Source: Metellina segmentata (taxonomy: Eukaryota > Arthropoda > Arachnida > Araneae > Tetragnathidae). Taken from it: DNA of 64,000 bases. The notes below the pieces were generated by a model. That model was not told the origin of the DNA. It searched no databases and saw nothing but the letters and a program-made list of their open reading frames with translations. The position numbers and the translations under genes were made by a program. The stretch spans positions 71,849,916 to 71,913,915 of the forward strand of contig OX375878.1 of NCBI GenBank assembly GCA_947359465.1. Direction: 5' to 3'. Shown here one piece after another: positions 20,401-31,363 of the stretch. How positions within the stretch are numbered: position 1 is the stretch's first letter; each line of letters starts with the position of its first letter.

Positions 20401-21663
20401 TCAAATTTTTGACAAATGAGTCATTTCTTTTATATATAAAGTGAGTTTTACCAAATACTCGCGGAAAATCCGAGGAATGGCAGGAAGTGCTTAAAACTGT
20501 GACGTACGTCGCAGAACAAAGTCTTTGAGAACAATTTTCCTTAATTTTACTCAGAATTTTGGTCGATTTTTTTTCAATCATAAGTCATGATATTCTGCAG
20601 TGCAAAGCGCACTCCTAGCCACACCTATTTTTCTTTTATAGAGTACGGTACAACCTCCCTACACCGCCCAAATTACCATAAACACTTTATAAATAACACA
20701 TCTTCTATGTCAATGAAAAAATATTTAACTTCAAAAGTTATCGACAGAATTGCAAATTCTGAAACTATACGTTGGTTTTAAATAAAGTAAGTTAATTCAT
20801 TTTGATGTGTTTTATTACAAATATGTAATATATATTTTGCGGATAATTGTGTTTTGCGTCTGTTTTTGATTTTACTGCAGTTTTCAAAATTCCGACAAAA
20901 TGCCTGCAGAACAATTGCAATTGCTTGGAGTTGTGCTGCAGAACACTGAATATAATTCTGCACCTGGGCTTAAAGGTACTGTATTTTCTGCACGAAGTAC
21001 TGGTTGTTTGATTGTTGGGGTTTTATAGCCACATTGTCAAAAGTTTCAAGTATTATATGCTAGAATGCAGAACATGTAACTCACGAAACATCTACAAAAT
21101 GCCATGCAAAATATCTTTACCTTTAAATTAAAAAAAACATCAAAACAAATCGTGTCTACGTGTCTTCTATTTCCATCATATTTTTTCATTTTCTATATTA
21201 TAAAAAGAATCATTGGCAATGCATCGCTGTAATGAGAGTGACTGTATGGTCAAGTGAATACAGTTGTTGCTGTGCCGTCCTGATATAAGAACTGAAGTGA
21301 GTAGAGTTCTTGGGTGTGTCAGACTGGAGCAAGATGGCAGCGAGCGCGGTCTTGCGTAAGTGTGATGAATAAAACTTACAGTCCACTGAACTAAGAGTTG
21401 GTTTTGAGTTATAATTACTGAGCTATCATGCAGTTGCTTAAAATATTTCCAAGCGACAAATTATTTTGGCATCTTCTTACTACCCGTTCTTGTTCCTCAA
21501 CTCTCCCCTATTTACCCTGTGTTTAACATTTCCCACCCCTAAGATTCCTTCATTGCTCCCAGGAAGGGGTGGTACCAACCTATATGGTCAAGAAGATCAA
21601 AGCTGGTTAAAGCCTGGCTAACTATAGATTTGGCTCGGTACAACAGTTCTAACTTAAAAATTA
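20401..21663. other. No recognisable gene; possible LTR remnant at 21230-21420
   Basis: Mostly AT-rich with no domains. Around 21230-21420 a more GC-rich patch (GCAAGATGGCAGCGAGCGCG) is followed by GATGAATAAAACTTACAG, with a polyadenylation-type signal, which resembles the 3' half of an LTR. No partner repeat was found in the window. Confidence 0.3.
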
Positions 21664-22175
21664 CACTCTATGACAAAAAAAAGGTTGCACCTGGAAGGAG
21701 TAGACCGATATAAAGGAAATTTGGAGGAGTCGTACATCTGCGTTGGAGATGCATACGATCACATTCCTGGACTCTCAGGTTCACCAACTTTTTCAACAAG
21801 ACAATACTCGATCCCATATTGCTGCCGTCTCTAGAGTTGTCTAAAACGCAAAGCTATTTTACCATGGCCGGCATACTCACCGGACTTGTCCCCGATTGAG
21901 AATGTATGGGATGCCATTGGACGAGAACCCGTACCGCGTAATCTGCTGGAACTACGTGACAGGTTTCAAGCAACTTGGCATGGACTGTCGCAGGAATTCT
22001 TAAAGAGCCCGTATGACTCACTACCAAAGCGCTTGACTTTTCAATAAAGTTTACATATTTCAGTCGCAAATATTAACCATGTACTCATTCATAAGCACAC
22101 TTTACCAACCTTGTAAATTTCATTGCTTACTGTCAATTTCTTCTAGGTGCAACCTTCTTTTTTTGTCTTGGAGTT
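21664..22175 (+). mobile_element. Internally deleted Tc1-like element, 512 bp
   Basis: Inverted ends share GACAAAAAAA and GGTTGCACCT near each terminus, with TA at 21662-21663 and 22176-22177. The interior keeps only the C-terminal part of a transposase: FQQDNTRSHIAAVSRVV, then in another frame LPWPAYSPDLSPIENVWD. The DNA-binding half and first catalytic Asp are deleted, and frameshifts and stops are present, so it could only be moved by another copy's transposase. Confidence 0.88.
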
Positions 22176-22189
22176 TATAAGAATCGCGC

Positions 22190-22265
22190 CAGTTATATCT
22201 ATAGCTGTTGTCAAAGGTGTGGCACAAGATATTTATTTGACCAAGCTGTGCCAAACACAAGGCAT
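22190..22265 (-). mobile_element. SINE-B 3' module fragment
   Basis: Reverse complement has GTTTGGCACAGCTTGGTCAA and, after diverged sequence, TTCTTATAAA. Low but consistent similarity to the SINE-B terminal module. Confidence 0.35.
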
Positions 22266-22910
22266 CGACGAGTAAAAAATTTCGTGAGCGAGGGAAAAGT
22301 ATCGGGGGAGCAGAGTAGTGGGATGAAAGTAGAAAAAAAATAATTAGGTTTTTCTGGGAGTTCGACTCCGTGCTTGCTAAAGACAGTATAAATCCCCATG
22401 TGAATAAAAAAGATCACTACAGTTCCCAGGATCAGTGAAGCCCGTTCGCACCTAAAGGAGATATGCCCCTGAGGGCAGTTTCATGCAGGATATGTGTACA
22501 CGAACTCATATATGCGTATGCGCCCATCAAAGGGTTAATCTTTGTTATATATATTTGTGCGAAAAGCAAACAATGTAGATACCATGCCATTATTTAGAGC
22601 GCATCCAATTTTTATACTTGTCCTTTTTAAAAGATCCCATTGCTCTCTTTGGAGACAAATGCAATTAATCCTCAGCAGACATTACGGCTTCAGAGGTACA
22701 ATTAACTAAAGGCGTTAACAATGCGATGCCTTTGAATCAAAACTATTTCGAGCTGTAAGTCTAGCAGACACTTTCAGCTTTTTTTACTACGTTACTATAG
22801 AAACTGGAGAGGACGTGACTTCCATAATAGAAAACAGGAATGGAAGTTAAGAGCACAGAACTGATTGGATTCGTCTAGTCCAGTGTATCAAATAAAATCA
22901 TCATGGTGCA
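22266..22910. other. No recognisable gene
   Basis: No termini, tandem structure or coding frames of note. Confidence 0.35.
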
Positions 22911-22989
22911 ATTCAAAGCATAGGCGTAACTAGGGTTGTTGAATGGGGGGGTCCTACCGAAAAGTATGGACTGCACCCCCAGTATAAAG

Positions 22990-23490
22990 GGGAATATTAA
23001 ATTTATTAAATTGATATATATTAATTATTAATAAGTAATTCTATCAATATAATTATTAATTTTATCGATATAATTTTTAATTATTAATTTTATCAATATA
23101 ATTATTACCTATTAATAATTAATGGTATTAATATCCATTAATTATTAATAATTATTTTTATTAACATGAGTGACAATTAATTTTATTAATATGATTGATA
23201 ATTAATTTTATTAATATGATTAATATCTATTGATTATTAATACTTAATTTTATTAATATGATTAATATAGATTAATTCTTAACAATGGATTTTATTAATA
23301 TGATTACTATATATTAATTATTATAATTAATTTTATTAATATGATTAATATATATTAATCATTAACACTTAATTTCATAATTAGGATAATATCTATAAAT
23401 TATATTAACACTTATTTTTATTAATATGATTAAGATCTATTAATAATTAATGATTAATTTAATTGATTAATCTATATTAATTATTGTTAC
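22990..23490. repeat. AT-only tandem array inside the composite element
   Basis: The motif TTTTATTAATATGATTAATA recurs roughly every 45-60 bp with variations (for example near 23193, 23251, 23291, 23331 and 23417). Base content is almost entirely A and T. Units are too diverged for an exact count by eye. Confidence 0.75.
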
Positions 23491-24270
23491 TAAATTGATA
23501 TGCTTGAAGCACATCGATAAAGATTATCTCGATTCTGACTCTGCCGCCTATCAGTGCTCATAACTTTTAAAAATTGTGTTAACTATATACTTGTGAATAA
23601 CTACAAGCAACTATAATATTAATGATGAGATTAAGACATGAAATCATTCATAAGTGTTGGTAGAAACTTATAAATAGAGATATATATCACTGTTGTAATG
23701 TCAACAAGAAGAAAAATAACTTATACTTCTCACAGTAACATTTCTATTGAATTTTTTAGTAAAAAAAAATCATCTCCCGAAAATATTTTTTTAATTCTAA
23801 CATAATTGCATTAAATATGTCAAACCTTTAAACTGCAATAATGCTTTCGCAATGTTAGTTTTAATACTCAAACATTTGCTAAAGCAAAAGTACAGAAGAT
23901 GTGCTGCTGACTACTGTTTGTAACAAAATGAATCAAAAATTCTTGTGCTGACACAAGGAAAGAAATAGCCAAGGAATACCATACTGCTTTTCTAACACGT
24001 TTAATAAAGCTGAATGATTGCAGAACTAAATGGTTTGTCTGATTGCACTGTAATCAATCAAGCCGCTTTAAAGAGCCCCTTAAGGAATTTAGACTTATAA
24101 TAATATGTAGGCTGTTAAGAAACAGTAATTATAAAGTGGAATAGTTGAACTTAATGAGAAACAAATAAATGTACGTCGTAAAAGTAAATGAACCATCAAA
24201 GATCTCCCTATGCATTGACGAGTGTAAGTATCGAGAATTCGTTTTCGCGGACCCTTGTAGTACTCAGAGG

Positions 24271-24749
24271 CATAGGCGTGACTAGGGTTGATGAATGAGG
24301 GGGGCTCAGTCCCGAGAAGTAATGACTGTACAGCAATTAAAAGGTGAAGCATCTGAAGACCTCTCAGGGAAATGTTTGTATTTTTATGTTAATAATCACA
24401 TGAATTAACAAATTTTTTCGTGATACTTTGATAAAATTATTAAATATTTTGCGTCTAGCAAATGTTAGTCACTTTCATTTCAAATAAAGTCATTTTAAAC
24501 AACGTTGTTTTATTGTATCATACATGAGAAACACATTGTTTGTTTTCACAACAAATTACTTAAGGACAGTCTTGAATTACACTAAAACCCTGCTAGTTCA
24601 AACCTCTTCCCCCCGTTAATCCGAGAGTATCTAGTTTAAATAGCCATAAAGCTTAAAGATCTTATTGCTCGTTATTAACAAATTTAACTATCTTGTTCGA
24701 CAAACTGAATGGGGTTTGAAGCTCCAACTCCCACTGGTTACGCCTATGA
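24271..24749. mobile_element. Inner element of the same family as 22919-24968
   Basis: Ends CATAGGCGTGACTAG and the reverse of CATAGGCGTAACCAG form a 15-bp inverted repeat with two mismatches. The 8 bp outside (CTCAGAGG and AAATAATG) do not match, so either the duplication has decayed or this is a recombination product rather than a clean nested insertion. Confidence 0.6.
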
Positions 24750-24976
24750 AATAATGTACCATTGTTTCATTGATTACATTTATTTATTACACAAGTAAAA
24801 CATTAATTAAAATTAAATTAACTTTAATTAAGTTTATAAGTTATTTGAGTAGTTATTAATAAAGGATTAATTTGTAAAAAACTCTCTATATATATTTTCA
24901 AAATTTTTCTCAACTGAATGGGTGGGGGGGAGGGGAGTTGAACCTCCAATCCTCCTCCCTGGCCTATGATTCAAAG

Positions 24977-25619
24977 TAGTAAGACTTTAGTTCATTATAC
25001 TTTGAATCGTTCTACGGTAAAAAATATATTTAGAATTCTATCTAGAACTGTGAAAACAACGAATAAGAAACATTTGAAGGAAACGTTTAAACTTACCATG
25101 CTATTGGAACACCTGTAGCAAACTGGATAAGTGAGATGTATTTAGTAATTTCGAATGTTGGCTGTGTGAAATATTTTTTTTACAAAAATAAGGTTTATTC
25201 AATGGAGCACCCTGGAAATAATATTTGTAAACAGGTACAACTTATTCACTTAACTCCTTTTACTGATGTTTCATTAAGACTATCTACTGCGCTGCTATAA
25301 GTATTCGTAAGCACACGGTTTTTAATTGAAAATGCAGCACCCAGAAAAGAGGTGTTGGATTGACCGGTAATTTGGCACAGCTTGTCCGTTTTTGGACCTC
25401 GGCCAAGAAATTTGGTGGACTACTCATCCATGTCTTATTATACAAATTATTAAAATCCCATAGTATGCAAATAGGATGCGTGGCCAATACAGGTTGAAAT
25501 GCGATTCCAAAGATATAAAAGAAGGCATTATAAAGCATATACCCAATATTGTGTTGGTGAATTCGATTGGAATTGCTCTGCTTGTATGTAAATAACCCTC
25601 GTCGCAATACGAGACAACA
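24977..25619. other. No recognisable gene
   Basis: The longest frames (137 and 107 codons on the minus strand, 25284-25747) overlap a decayed plus-strand Tc1 gene and lack domains, so I treat them as chance. Confidence 0.35.
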
Positions 25620-26160
25620 TAAAAAGAACAGATGACAGAGTTTGAGAGAGGAACATATAATTGGATTGAGAGAATGTGGCTTATCGGATCGTGACATCGC
25701 TGCACACGTTGGTGAAACTTAGTACAAAAATGCATACTTCTAAGCAATGAACAGAAAAAAGTTCAACGCATCGCCGTGAGGGATCTGGAATATCTATGGT
25801 TATGTCTGAAAATAAAGATAGACACTTATTTAGCATGACGGTGACGAACCACACAACGACATCCACAATGGAGGTTAATGACACATCAAGCGACGTCTGT
25901 TAGCACTGTTCGTCGACGATTGCAACAACAAGGACTCTTACCTCGGCGTCCGTTACTGCGACATCCTTTAACCCTGTACCACACATGTCAGAGGCTTCAA
26001 TGGTGCCAAGAACGAAGACACTAAAACGCTGAATCAAAGAGAATCATGTTTTCTAACGAGTCTCGATGCAATTTCGTGTCCCTGACGTTCTGATCCTAGT
26101 TCGAAGATGCAATGGGGAATGATACCTGGAAGGTTGAATTCAGAGTACCATAATGGTCCT
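25620..26160 (+). pseudogene. Heavily decayed Tc1-like transposase, N-terminal half
   Basis: Scattered frames read EFERGTIIGLRECGLSDRDI (first helix-turn-helix), then VRRRLQQQGLLPRRPLLRHP, LQWCQERRH and FSNESRCNF, where the first catalytic Asp is replaced by Asn (N in FSNES for FSDES). Order and spacing match the gene at 9566. Multiple frameshifts and stops are present. The catalytic C-terminal half is missing, and the next sequence is a MITE beginning at 26176. Confidence 0.75.
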
Positions 26161-26175
26161 ACTTCGTAATATCTA

Positions 26176-26674
26176 CTCCATAACAAAAAAAAATCGATGC
26201 ACCAAGAAGATAAAAATGGGTGGATGTAAAAAACGCACATAAAAAAACAAACGATTAAATTTTCAGAACAATCGAAGGATTTATTTCAGAGTTTTACCGT
26301 TACAAAGGGATGAAGTCAATAAGGAGTTGGTCCCCCTCTGGCCTGGATGCAAGCTGTCAGCTAGACTGGGAAAGCTTGGAGACAATTCATAGCAACACGT
26401 ACCGAGTGCGGCCGGGCATTATCTTGTTGATAAATAAATCCGGGGTGTCGCTATAGGAGCGGTAAGATAATGAGCGATAGTAAGGGTAGGATCCCCACTC
26501 TGCCCTGGACGTCTCCAGACAGGTCCGTGGTTGTCATCAGGACACAGTTAGAAAAGGGGCTCGTCACTAAAGACTATACGTCCCCAGTCAGCGCCGATCC
26601 AAGTTGATCGAGCCCGGCACCAATGTAATTATGCACCTTCTTGGTGCGTTGATATTTTTTTTTGTTACGGAGTG
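26176..26674. mobile_element. Tc1-type MITE, about 499 bp
   Basis: Inverted ends CTCCATAACAAAAAAAAAT and CTCCGTAACAAAAAAAAAT, followed by GCACCAAGAAG on both sides. TA flanks are at 26174-26175 and 26675-26676. The interior (GGAGTTGGTCCCCCTCTGG, GGGCATTATCTTGTTGATAA) looks like the 3' coding end of a Tc1 gene on the minus strand, so it is probably an internal deletion derivative. Confidence 0.82.
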
Positions 26675-26676
26675 TA

Positions 26677-28402
26677 TATTTTGTGGTATTTCATTTCATT
26701 CACACTCTTACATGACTAGGACACATTACGAACAGTCATGTTACATTACAGAGGTCTTTTAACATGAAACCTCTCATACAGACACTCCCTGAAGTTATCT
26801 TTCAACATGGCAACTGTTGCCCCCGTGTCTTCCGAATTGTCCAAACTTTCTTCTGTGACTACTTTTCATTGGGCTGCTCGGTAGTCTGATTGGTCGCCAT
26901 CGAACACGGAAGGATATGACTGAAAGAAAATTGTTCCCGATTCATCTCCTATAGTCACAAATAACGAGTTGTCCATGCGTGTTGAATCTGCGCTGAACGA
27001 TATATCACAGACAGCCATCTAGAATCTTAATCAGTTAATGTCAAGCAGTGTTTAAACAGTTTTGCGTTAAAGGTGGGTACACAGATGACTGATATTATCA
27101 TGTTATTTTTGATTTATAGTTCTGTAATTTCAGTTATTTGTACATTTTACCCCATGTCATCGCTCAAATGAATTTCATTGCTATAACTCAAGCTCTTGGT
27201 ATTGTTCCATTTTCTATTAATAATAGCATGGTTACTTAGTTTCTAAAACATTTTTTTTTAGCAGAACGAAACAAAACTATTTTAAATCGTGTTTTGATGT
27301 GGATCAAAGAATAAAAGAAATAAAATTGTTGTTTCGCAATTTACTAATTGATAAAAGTATAAAATATTCATGCTCTATAAAATGACTTTTTGTTCAACGA
27401 TTAACTTTTCTCTTTAATGCTTGAGAATCAATGTTAAATTTTCAACTGTAAAAATAAAAAATGTTTCGAAAATAATGTGATGAAGTTCATTCAACAGCAT
27501 AAATGGAAACATGTATAAATTTACCCATTACAATAAAAATGTCTTGTTCTAGAACACAGCATTCACTGCTAAAAATAATAAAACATAGCATTTAAAACTA
27601 TATCATAACGGAAAGAACACGCTCGCATGATCTTTATGATCCACGTTAGTGTTAGGTGTATATATTCAGTTAATAGCAGTTTTCAAATAAAGTAACAATT
27701 TACCTTATGACAGTTCTAAATCGAAAAACTAACTCTTTAGTCTAACTCGAAAGTCTAACTCTTTATCTGGTCCCCTTAGTTCTAAATTTCTTTGCGCTAA
27801 GATTTTTCTCCTACATTGACTTGCAAAATTCTAAAACGCTACCTAAAATTCTGAAAATTTGCTTTAGTCCGGTGTTTTACGAACAAGATTTAAATACAGA
27901 GATATAATGCGTCCAGGCGTTGAAGGGATGACCATGTAAACTACCATTTCATAACATTTGTTTCACATTTCACACACATAAAGTGACACACCTTCATAAT
28001 TCATCTGGGTTTTCCAGAAAACCTTCGAAATCCTAGTAATTTGCTTCGAAGCAAAATTATAGATATGCAATGATTTGCTGCGACACTGCTCTCATCTCAA
28101 AATTGATAGATCTTTCCTCTTGGAATTGTTCTCGAACTATCACCAATAGTCTGTTGTATTGCTTCAGTACGACGTGAATTCATCTACCATCAACTTGAAA
28201 TTGATTAATGTACCGAGTTCGAACTTGAAAGTAACTGGATAAGCAGACAATAAAATGTTTTTGCTCTTTGAAAAGAGGCAAGTTATATTTGATAAAAGTT
28301 TGATTCTTCCTAGACTAACAAAAATTAACTGTAAATAATCATTGAGATGAAAAAAGAAGAGAGATTGAAGGCAAACAATGTGTTTCAATACAATTATTTA
28401 CG
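26677..28402. other. No recognisable gene
   Basis: About 1.7 kb, AT-rich towards 27100-28000, without recognisable termini or domains. Confidence 0.35.
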
Positions 28403-28412
28403 ACGTCTCTTC

Positions 28413-28857
28413 GAGCCGCGGTAGCTCAGTCAGTAGAGCGTCGGGCTCGCATCAGATGGGTTGTGGGTTTTGTCCTCGGCGGAGCCTGTAATTCTGATGA
28501 TTGCGAGATCGGCGCCTCGACCTGGCTAAAGACAGTCGTGTCCACTAATGGTGACTGGGGCACGTTAAATGGGTCGTGGTCACAAAGTCCCCCATGTTCC
28601 CATACCAAATCAATACCTCTGGGGTACCTGATCAGGGGGTTATCGGCCTCTGATTGGGATCTAAATTACGATATGTGTGAGTGAATGAATGTATGAAAGG
28701 TACCATACTGTGAAACGGATGTGTCATGTATGTCAAGCAAAGACGGACTTCCTCCCAATGGGGCTCAATAACATGAAAGGTGCAACCCTCTTGCCGTCTT
28801 CGACGGGCCTGGCACTCCTCCGGTCTGCCAGTGTAGGCATAAGAAACAACAACAACA
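28413..28857 (+). mobile_element. SINE-C, full length
   Basis: The head GAGCCGCGGTAGCTCAGTCA then GTAGAGCG contains a tRNA A box. The B-box position has a degenerate GGTTTTGTCC. The body includes GGGGCACGTTAAATGGGTCG and GATCAGGGGGTTATCGGCC. The tail is GGCATAAGAAACAACAACAA. Target duplication ACGTCTCTTC lies at 28403-28412 and 28858-28867. A second copy is at 40521-41463. Open frames across it are spurious. Confidence 0.92.
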
Positions 28858-28879
28858 ACGTCTCTTCAAAAGATAATAA

Positions 28880-29156
28880 CGATGTTGTCGTATGTTCTTC
28901 TGGGATACATATAAAAGCAAGGGATGAACAGAAACATTCAAGACAAGTACAGATGAAGAATTTTTTTTATTACTACATACGATGATCCCAGCAAAGAACA
29001 GAAGGGGTGCGCTGCTTTCCTTTCAAGACGGGAATCCATTCCAGGCGAAAGTCCGACTTCTTTTCCCAATTTTACATCCATGCCTTATCCGGGATTCGAA
29101 CCTGGGCCCACTCGGTGACAACCAAGGATCATAACCACCATACTGGCTGGGCGGCT
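28880..29156 (-). mobile_element. SINE-D, full length, minus strand
   Basis: Reverse complement begins GCCCAGCCAGTATGGTGG, holds the B box GGTTCGAATCCCGG, and ends TACGACAAC-type. Target duplication AAAAGATAATAA at 28868-28879 and 29157-29168 is perfect over 12 bp. It lies immediately next to the right duplication of SINE-C, so two SINEs stand tail to tail. The other copy is at 30883-31163. Confidence 0.92.
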
Positions 29157-29168
29157 AAAAGATAATAA

Positions 29169-29589
29169 TAAACCCTTGAATAGGAATAAGTTATTTCTGG
29201 GGCCCGTTGTATTCTTATATCAAAGGGTTTTACAGCTGGAATGCAAATAATGAGACGATCTATAAATGTCAGAATCCCACAATGCAGGTGCTATCTTTTG
29301 CTCTTAAAAACAAGAATAATTTTGTTTAATTTTAATAAATTAGTTGGGACCTAAAGACTTCGTTCAAAAGTACAAAAAAAGAAAGTTTCATCGTGGTACA
29401 TTTAGTAGAATTCTTTTATTTCAGCGGTTATTAGAAGATCTACAAAAGTGGCATCGAAACTGCGTTAAGGCAAACGTTATGCACAATCATCTAACTCGGC
29501 GTTTCCCAAACTGTGATGAAGATGACAAAAATAAAATAGTTGCTTCCATGTATCGGGAAAAACGAAAGTACTTTCTCAGATAGTACTAG
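29169..29589. other. No certain gene; may be the upstream part of the hAT pseudogene
   Basis: A 79-codon plus-strand frame (29344-29583) is basic and ends just before the hAT-like coding remnant. It has no motif I recognise. Confidence 0.3.
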
Positions 29590-30345
29590 TTTGGGTTCTT
29601 CTCGCTAGATGGAAGCCCCTTTTACTTGAACTTCGAACGGAAGTTTCTTCACTTTCGAATGACCAAAACAATTTGTTAGCAGATTATGGAATGATCAGGA
29701 ATGATTGTGCAAATTATGTTAACTGTCAGACATTTTTTTCGAAAATAAACGAATTCAGCACATCCATACAAGGGAAACGGAAGACAATATTTTATGGTAA
29801 TGACAAAATAAGATAGCTCTGAAGAAAAGGATAGTGTTCTACAAGGAAAGCTTCGAGAATAAGGATCTGACATGTTTCTAATCGACTTCAAACGAAGAAA
29901 ATAATGTAACACTGAATGAATCATTGCCAGCAATAAAAAAAGAACACCTTATCAATTTGCTTCAAAATTTGAATTCATACTTTCCAAAGGACACTCATGA
30001 ATCGATTCGAAAGAATTCTGAATGGATTGTAGATCCCTTTTAAGTGACGTAAAAAACCAGCAGCCCTCACTGTGACAGAATATGAGGTCCTTTCAGGCAT
30101 CATTTAAAAGCAAGCCATTTCCCGAATTTTGGGCTCAGTTTGGTGAGGATCTTTTTCAGATATTTAGTTCAAAAGCTGAATTGCTTCTCTTACTGCCTAT
30201 TGGTACAACGTACCTCCGTTAAACGGTCTTTTAGAGGTGCACGGCTACAAAAACTAAATATAGAGCTCGTTTAGACGCAGACGATATGCGTATTCAACTG
30301 ATTTCTGTGACATCGGATATTGACAAACTCTGCCGCAAGAAGTAG
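29590..30345 (+). pseudogene. hAT transposase (ZBED5/SCAND3-like) C-terminal pseudogene
   Basis: In broken frames the sequence reads ELRTEVSSLSNDQ, then FFSKINEFSTSIQGKRKTIF, INLLQNLNSYFPKDT, and finally AELLLLLPIGTTYLR and TKTKYRARLDADDMRIQL with the stop at 30343-30345. These resemble the C-terminal third of hAT-derived proteins such as ZBED5, where LLPFSTTYLCE and NIKTKYRNRL-type motifs occur in the dimerisation region. At least two in-frame stops lie near the end, at TYLR-stop and F-stop-RC, and frameshifts lie upstream. It is not functional. Assignment is from memory of the family and is moderately secure. Confidence 0.75.
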
Positions 30346-30644
30346 GCACATTTTTCATATTAACTTTTAGAGTGTACATGTAACATTTTTCAAATATCTT
30401 AACTAGTTGTTATAATAATTTTGTAGATTTGAATAATATTGTCTCCAGTTCTTTTTTACTATTGTTTCCTTCATTAATACTCAGACATTATTATTAATAC
30501 TTCCATATAAGTATTGTGTGTAATATGCCTCATAGAACAGATAGATCTAAACATTAAACATTCTTGGGGCTCCACGAGAAGCTTTTGTTTCAAAAAGGGC
30601 TCCATGTCTGAAAATGTTTAAGAACCGCTGATCTAACTGATATA

Positions 30645-31300
30645 CACTAAATAGACAAAACTATACGGGTACCTGTAAAGTTTACTTCTTGTGCACATAA
30701 GTCCAAAATTAATACGGAGTGGGTCCACCTTTTGTTTTAATAACAGCGTATACTCTATAAGGAAGGTTAACCCCTATTGTTGGTAGGTTGCAGATGGAAT
30801 GGAACCCTATTCCTGCATAAGTTCTGACACCAATGTAGGCCGGCGTGGTCTGCCTCTCAAATGCCGTTTCATTTCATCCCACGCCGCCCAGCCAGTATGG
30901 TGGTTATGATCCTCGGTTGTCACCGAGTGGGCCCGGGTTCGAATCCCGGATGAGGCATGGATGTAAAACATGGGAAAGAAGTCGGACTTTCGCCTGGAAT
31001 GGATTCCCGTCTTGAAAGGAAAGCAGCGCACACCTTCTGTTCTTTGCTGGGATCATCGTTTGTTATAATAAAAAAATATCCTTCTTCTGTGTTGTCTTGA
31101 ATGTTTCTGTTCACCACTTGCTTTCATATGCATCCCAGAAGAACATACGACAACAACAACAACATTTCATCCCACAGATGTTCTATAGGATTCTGATCAG
31201 GGCTTTGAGAAGGTCAGTCCATTTCTTCAACACCCATTTAAGAAAACCAGGTTTGTAAGATACTTGCTGTTTAGACGGGAACCCGATCGTGTTGAACAAG
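30645..31300 (-). pseudogene. Tc1-like transposase remnant split by SINE-D
   Basis: On the minus strand, ignoring the SINE at 30883-31163, the frame reads MGVEEMD-stop-PSQSPDQNP, then IEHLWDEMKRHLRGRP and RRPTLVSELMQE, then a stop. This is the region of the third catalytic residue (E in NPIEHLW). A TGA replaces the Trp expected before PSQSPD. Everything upstream of this motif is missing. A terminus CACTAAATAGACAAAACTAT with TA at 30643-30644 marks the 3' end. The unit 31340-31363 (ATCCGGACACC in reverse) may be its other end. Confidence 0.82.
30883..31163 (+). mobile_element. SINE-D with tRNA-Asp-like head
   Basis: The first 75 bp fold as a tRNA: anticodon stem CTCGG/CCGAG around the loop TTGTCAC (anticodon GTC, Asp), and T-stem CCGGG/CCCGG around TTCGAAT. 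The A-box region is AGTATGGTGGTTATGATC. The tail is ACGACAACAACAACAAC. The perfect 12-bp target duplication ATTTCATCCCAC flanks it at 30871-30882 and 31164-31175, inside a Tc1 transposase remnant. It is not a working tRNA gene because the acceptor stem does not pair and a SINE body follows. Confidence 0.94.
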
Positions 31301-31363
31301 ATTCGGTAGGTACCAAAGTGTTATTCAACCGAATAAAATATTTTGCGGGGTGTCCGGATACTA

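Larger units (their letters stand above)
22919..24968. mobile_element. Composite element with 8-bp target duplication, 2050 bp
   Basis: The flanks ATTCAAAG at 22911-22918 and 24969-24976 are identical 8-bp repeats. The ends are CATAGGCGTAACTAGGG on the left and GGCCTATG on the right. A second left end of the same type (CATAGGCGTGACTAGGG) sits at 24271 and a second right end (GGTTACGCCTATG) ends at about 24749. No protein is evident. The 8-bp duplication and CA...TG ends fit hAT or P-type elements. The superfamily is left open. Confidence 0.75.

Noticed and set aside
25284..25747. Overlapping minus-strand frames of 137 and 107 codons
   Set aside because: They overlap a decayed plus-strand Tc1 transposase and show no domain.
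28413..28490. tRNA gene at the TAGCTCAGTCAGTAGAGC head
   Set aside because: It is the head of SINE-C, the B box is degenerate, and a 445-bp body with AAC tail follows.
30340..30345. Functional ZBED5-like host gene
   Set aside because: In-frame stops and several frameshifts run through the coding remnant and the upstream catalytic region is missing.
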